Shown here: one piece after another, positions 21,963 through 25,275 of the stretch | Layout: the number at the start of each line of letters is the position of its first letter | Numbering within the stretch: position 1 is the stretch's first letter | Translations under genes and position numbers: made by a program | The notes under the pieces: generated by a model | What the model was told of the DNA's origin: nothing | The model's database searches: none | Seen by the model: only the letters and a program-made list of their open reading frames with translations | Source of the DNA: DASULK01 sp036381835 | GTDB lineage: Bacteria > Actinomycetota > Actinomycetes > Mycobacteriales > Micromonosporaceae | DNA length: 25,275 bases | Assembly (NCBI GenBank): GCA_036381835.1 | Contig: DASVCA010000091.1 | Location: forward strand, 1 to 25,275 | Direction of reading: 5' to 3'

Positions 21963-22720
21963 CCGCGCTCGAGATCTCCGACCTCGTGATGCGTTTCGGT
22001 GGAGTCACCGCGGTCGACGGGCTCACCCTGCGGCACGACAGCGGCGGCGTCATCGGACTCATCGGACCCAACGGAGCCGGCAAGACCACGGTGCTCAACG
22101 TGCTCTCCGGGGCATTGCGGCCCACCGCCGGCACGGTCACCCTCGACGGGCAGCGGATCGACGGTCTGCGCGCCGACCGCATCGCCCGACTCGGGGTCGC
22201 CCGCACCTTCCAGAACCTGCAGACCTTCGCCTCGCTGACCGTACGGGAGAACGTGCTCGTCCCGCTCGCCGCTCACGCCGCCGCACGACCGGTCGTCGGA
22301 CTGTTCACCCTGCTCAGCGGCCGGGACGCGGCGGCACACCGGGACCGGGCCGACGAGTTGCTCGCCGACGTCGGTCTACTCGACCTCGCCGACCGACGAG
22401 CCGGCAACCTCCCGTACGGGCTGCAGCGTCGCCTTGAGGTGGCCCGGGCGCTCGCCGGCGACCCCCGACTGCTGCTGCTCGACGAGCCGCTGGCCGGACT
22501 GTCACGGGCGGAGAGCGCCGACCTGACCGCGCTGTTCACCGACGTCGCCTCGCGCGGGGTCACCGTGCTGCTCGTCGAGCACGACGTGGCGAGCGTGCTC
22601 GCGGTGAGCCGACGGGTCGTCGTTCTCGATCACGGCGCCCTGCTGGCCGACGGCGAGCCCGCGGCGGTGGCGGCCGATCCCGCGGTGCGGGCGGCGTATC
22701 TGGGGGAACTCGATGACTGA
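21959..22720 (+). CDS. livG: branched-chain amino acid-type ABC importer, LivG-like ATPase
   Basis: A 253-residue ABC ATPase. Walker A is GPNGAGKTT near residue 38, the FQNLQTFASLTVRENVLVPL block follows near 84, the signature is LPYGLQRRLEVARAL near 153, and Walker B is LLLLDEPLAGLS. The LPYG form of the signature is normal for LivG. The start is a GTG overlapping the livM stop, with GGGGGGAG a few bases upstream. The longer open frame beginning at 21710 runs through livM and is not real. It overlaps livF by eight bases, and LivG and LivF are expected to form the nucleotide-binding heterodimer. Confidence 0.93.
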   Translation: MTALEISDLVMRFGGVTAVDGLTLRHDSGGVIGLIGPNGAGKTTVLNVLSGALRPTAGTVTLDGQRIDGLRADRIARLGVARTFQNLQTFASLTVRENVLVPLAAHAAARPVVGLFTLLSGRDAAAHRDRADELLADVGLLDLADRRAGNLPYGLQRRLEVARALAGDPRLLLLDEPLAGLSRAESADLTALFTDVASRGVTVLLVEHDVASVLAVSRRVVVLDHGALLADGEPAAVAADPAVRAAYLGELDD

Positions 22721-23429
22721 GCTGCGCGTGGAGGGGCTGGTCGCCGGGTACGGTCGGATCGAGGCGCTGCACGGCGTCGAACTGACCGTGTCCGAAGGGG
22801 AGGTGGTCACCGTGGTCGGCGCCAACGGCGCCGGGAAGACCACCCTGCTCAAGACGATCGCCGGGCTGATCCGGCCGACCCGTGGCCGGATCGTCTGGGA
22901 CGGGCAGGACATCACCGCCTGGCCGACGGAGAAGCGGGTGAAGGCGGGGCTGGCCCTGGTGCCCGAGGGAAGGCGGGTCTTCCCGGCCCTGTCCGTCGCC
23001 GACAACCTGGTCCTCGGCGGCTACGTGCGGCGGCGGGAACTCGACTTCGACACGGTCTACTCGCTGTTCCCGGTGCTCGCCGACCGCCGCTCCCAGCCCG
23101 CCGGCACGCTCTCCGGCGGAGAGCAGCAGATGCTCGCCATCGGCCGGGCGCTGATGAGCCGCCCCCGGCTGCTGCTGCTGGACGAGCCGTCGCTCGGGCT
23201 CGCGCCGCTGATGGTCGCCCAGGTCGCCGCCGCATTGGTCGAGTTGCGCGCCCGAGGCGTGCCGCTGCTGCTCGTCGAGCAGAACGCGGCGGTGGCGTTC
23301 AAGATCGCCGAACGGGGCTACCTGCTCGACCGGGGCGTGGTCGCGGTGGCCGCGTCCACCGCGGAGCTGGCCGCCGACCCGCAGGTGCGGGCCGCCTATC
23401 TCGGCACCGAAGTGGTCGATCAGAACTGA
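22713..23429 (+). CDS. livF: branched-chain amino acid-type ABC importer, LivF-like ATPase
   Basis: A 238-residue ABC ATPase, last gene of the importer operon. It has VEGLVAGYGRIEALHGVEL, Walker A GANGAGKTT near residue 36, LVPEGRRVFPALSVADNL near 84 (the LivF-specific PEGR block), the signature LSGGEQQMLAIGRAL near 132, and Walker B LLLLDEPSLGLAP. The ATG overlaps the livG stop by eight bases. A short GTGG-acaa-CCAC hairpin occurs just after the stop, but it is too small to call a terminator. Substrate specificity is set by the binding protein, not this subunit. Confidence 0.93.
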   Translation: MTELRVEGLVAGYGRIEALHGVELTVSEGEVVTVVGANGAGKTTLLKTIAGLIRPTRGRIVWDGQDITAWPTEKRVKAGLALVPEGRRVFPALSVADNLVLGGYVRRRELDFDTVYSLFPVLADRRSQPAGTLSGGEQQMLAIGRALMSRPRLLLLDEPSLGLAPLMVAQVAAALVELRARGVPLLLVEQNAAVAFKIAERGYLLDRGVVAVAASTAELAADPQVRAAYLGTEVVDQN

Positions 23430-23495
23430 CCGAAAGTTCCCGTGGACAACCACACAGAGAACCGTGCCCCGTATCGACGATTCGGGGGCCGGCCC

Positions 23496-23501
23496 TAGTC
23501 T
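23496..23501 (+). promoter_or_regulatory. -10 element of a possible leaderless promoter for the globin-reductase
   Basis: TAGTCT fits TANNNT and ends six bases before the ATG at 23508. There is no Shine-Dalgarno sequence. The -35 region (ATCGAC, 17 bases upstream) is weak. Confidence 0.35.
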
Positions 23502-23507
23502 GCGTGG

Positions 23508-24746
23508 ATGCGGGATGCCGACGGTGGCCACGACTATCACGAACTCCTCGACCTGCACCACGCGCTGCGGCTGCGACGCACCATCGGGCGCGTCCAAGCC
23601 GCTGGAAAGGGCAGGTCGGCTGCGGAGCTGCTCGCCACCTGGCCGCAGCGGTTGACGGATCAGCGGCACCTGCGGGAGAGCCTGGTCCTGCTGGAACCGC
23701 TGGGCGATACCCTGGCTCACCTCTATGGGAAGCTGTTCCGGGACCGGCCGCACCTGCGCGCGCTGTTTCCGGATTCGCTCGACGCGCAGCGGGACCGACT
23801 GGCCTGGTCGTTCCGGCAGGTGGCGGACGGCTTGGACCAGCCGGACAGGCTGGTGGCGCTGTTCGACGAGATCGGACAGGCGCACCGCAAGCTCGGGGTG
23901 CGCACCGTCCACTATGAGCCGTTCGGCGAGGCGTTCATCGAAGCGTTGCGCATTCGCGCGGGCGCCGCCTGGCGTCCGGAGTGGGAACACGCGTGGTCGC
24001 GGGCGTACGATTTCGTCGCCGGCGTCATGAACTGCGCCGCCGAGCACACGTCCACGCCGCCGTACGTCAAGGCCACCGTGGTCGGCCACGAGCGACGCGG
24101 TCCCGACCTGGCCGTACTGCAGGTGCATCCGGCCCAGCCCTACCCGTACCTGGCCGGGCAGTACGCCACCGTGGAGTCCCCATACCTGCCGCACACCTGG
24201 CGCTCGTATTCGATAGCCAACCGGCCCAGCGAGGACGGGCTGCTCGAATTCCACGTCCGTGCGACCGGCGGCAACCGGCTCAGCGACGTGCTCGTGCACA
24301 AGGTCGCGCCAGGCGATGTACTGCGGCTGGCTCCGGCCCGCGGCTCGCTGACGCTGGCCCCGCCGTCGGGGCGCGGTCAGCTGCTCATCGCCGGCGGCAC
24401 CGGGCTGGCTCCGATCCGGGCGCTGCTGCAGGAGATCGCTCACCGGCCGGATCCGCCGGCCACCTGGCTGTTCGTCGGGGCGCGCACCAAGGGGCAACTC
24501 TATGACCTGGAGCTGTTGCGCGGGTACGCCGAGCGGTACCCGTGGCTGCGGTTGGTGGTGACCGTCTCCGACGAAGACGCTTACCCGTACGAGCCGGGCA
24601 CGGTCGTCGACGCGGTGAGCCGGCGCGGCGGTTGGGCCGGGCACGACGTCTATGTGAGCGGCCCGTGGGAGATGGTGGTCGCGGTGCGGCAGCGGATGAT
24701 GGAGCTCGGGGTCGAGCCGGACCGGATCCGCTACGACCGGCATTAG
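23508..24746 (+). CDS. flavohemoglobin-like globin-FAD/NAD(P)H reductase
   Basis: A 412-residue fusion of a globin (about 50-180) with an FNR-type reductase (about 185-412). In the globin, Tyr73 (B10, HLYGKLF), Phe87 (CD1, LFPDSL), Gln94 (E7 candidate) and proximal His126 (QAHRKLG) are in place, the set used by nitric-oxide-dioxygenating flavohemoglobins. In the reductase, RSYSIAN (232-238) binds FAD and GGTGLAPIRALL (296-307) binds the nicotinamide nucleotide, with YVSGPWEMV near the end. An N-terminal extension of about 48 residues, not usual in Hmp, precedes the globin. The likely role is NO detoxification or O2-linked electron transfer. The start is leaderless in appearance; it converges with tspO, 26 bases apart. 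Confidence 0.9.
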   Translation: MRDADGGHDYHELLDLHHALRLRRTIGRVQAAGKGRSAAELLATWPQRLTDQRHLRESLVLLEPLGDTLAHLYGKLFRDRPHLRALFPDSLDAQRDRLAWSFRQVADGLDQPDRLVALFDEIGQAHRKLGVRTVHYEPFGEAFIEALRIRAGAAWRPEWEHAWSRAYDFVAGVMNCAAEHTSTPPYVKATVVGHERRGPDLAVLQVHPAQPYPYLAGQYATVESPYLPHTWRSYSIANRPSEDGLLEFHVRATGGNRLSDVLVHKVAPGDVLRLAPARGSLTLAPPSGRGQLLIAGGTGLAPIRALLQEIAHRPDPPATWLFVGARTKGQLYDLELLRGYAERYPWLRLVVTVSDEDAYPYEPGTVVDAVSRRGGWAGHDVYVSGPWEMVVAVRQRMMELGVEPDRIRYDRH

Positions 24747-24772
24747 CCCGTCAGCACGGCTCCCGGCTGCGG

Positions 24773-25264
24773 CTAGCCGTTCCCGCGAGATCGGCCCCGC
24801 CCCTGGTTTCGGGCGGCGATCGACGCGTTCAGCGCGGTGGCGAATCCGGTCCAGGCCAGGTACGGCAGCAGCGCGTTGGCCGCCACCCGGTCGATGCGTC
24901 GGGTCCGGCGGAACAGGGCGAGGTTGGCCGCGTTCAGCAGGACGATCTCGGCCAGCGCCCACACCGGCCGGCGGGCGCGGAAGAACAGCATCGTCCAGGC
25001 GGTGTTGAGCGTGAGGTTGGCGGCGTAGGTGCGACGGAAGCGGTCTCGGTCGTCGCCCTCGGCCCGGTCCAGGGCGCGGGCGCCCGAGAACGCGATCAGC
25101 GCGTACAGCGGGGTCCACACCGCCGGGAAGGCCGCCGCCGGCGGCTGCCACGGGGGTTTTTCCAGCGACCGATACCAGCGGCCGGCCGGTTTGGTGGCGA
25201 TCGCGCCGACCGCGGCGGCGGTTGCGGTCGCGGCGGTCGTCTTGGCGAGCGTCTCGATGGGCAC
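24773..25264 (-). CDS. tspO: TspO/MBR-family tryptophan-rich membrane protein
   Basis: A 163-residue five-helix membrane protein of the TspO/peripheral benzodiazepine receptor family, which binds porphyrins and is linked to stress and tetrapyrrole handling. Conserved segments are visible in order: WYRSLEKPPWQPPAAAFPAVW near 30-50, NLTLNTAWTMLFFRARRP near 82-99, and LPYLAWTGFATALNASI near 132-148. The start used here is the GTG at 25264, but the frame stays open to the window edge with no visible ribosome-binding site, so the true start could lie upstream. The length to this GTG already fits the family. It converges with the flavohemoglobin-like gene, another heme-linked protein. Confidence 0.88.
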   Translation of the reverse strand: MPIETLAKTTAATATAAAVGAIATKPAGRWYRSLEKPPWQPPAAAFPAVWTPLYALIAFSGARALDRAEGDDRDRFRRTYAANLTLNTAWTMLFFRARRPVWALAEIVLLNAANLALFRRTRRIDRVAANALLPYLAWTGFATALNASIAARNQGRGRSRGNG

Positions 25265-25275
25265 GGCGCGACATA

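Noticed and set aside
22440..22520. LPYG in place of LSGG in the LivG signature as a defect
   Set aside because: LPYG or LSYG followed by xQRR is the normal LivG form.
22560..25274. A 904-codon open frame on the minus strand across livF and the globin-reductase gene
   Set aside because: It is antisense to two well-supported genes, has a low-complexity Arg/Gln/Pro-rich translation without domains, and reflects third-position GC bias.

Overview
The window is about 70% GC with strong G/C bias at third codon positions, frequent GTG starts, ATGA/GTGA gene overlaps and several apparently leaderless promoters. This is typical of a filamentous actinobacterium. Family-level placement (Micromonosporaceae-like) is a guess from gene style, not a proven assignment. 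Nearly all of the window is ordinary dense chromosome. No rRNA, tRNA, CRISPR array or intact insertion sequence was seen.

Layout. 1-0.7 kb: a lower-GC edge with an orphan HipB-like antitoxin behind three 28-bp-spaced palindromic operators, followed by a 30-codon ORF where a hipA toxin would be expected. 0.7-6.2 kb (minus strand): a SAM methyltransferase, a two-helix membrane protein, a Ca2+-type P-ATPase with all canonical calcium ligands, and RtcB RNA ligase behind a structured leader. 6.3-8.6 kb: an EVE-domain protein divergent from rtcB, a long dyad terminator, then a PadR regulator and flavin monooxygenase pair transcribed leftward from a dyad operator. 8.7-11.2 kb: the Mg2+ channel mgtE behind a leader with two short ORFs, then a heliorhodopsin.

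11.3-17.3 kb: a secreted subtilase whose oxyanion-hole Asn is Gly, an LhgO-like L-2-hydroxyglutarate oxidase, a secreted SGNH hydrolase, a saccharopine-dehydrogenase-like reductase, an 80-bp cytochrome P450 fragment, and a small protein with caspase/CHAT-like His and Cys motifs. 17.4-23.4 kb: an intact cytochrome P450 (minus) divergent from a complete five-gene LivJHMGF-type ABC importer, suggesting uptake and oxidation of a small hydrophobic acid. 23.5-25.3 kb: a globin-FAD/NAD reductase fusion (flavohemoglobin-like) convergent with a TspO/MBR protein at the right edge.

Most notable points: the heliorhodopsin in a monoderm actinobacterium with no retinal-making gene nearby; the possible minimal caspase-fold protein beside a P450 duplication scar; the switch-like rtcB leader; the two-uORF mgtE leader; and the orphan antitoxin with a triple operator array.
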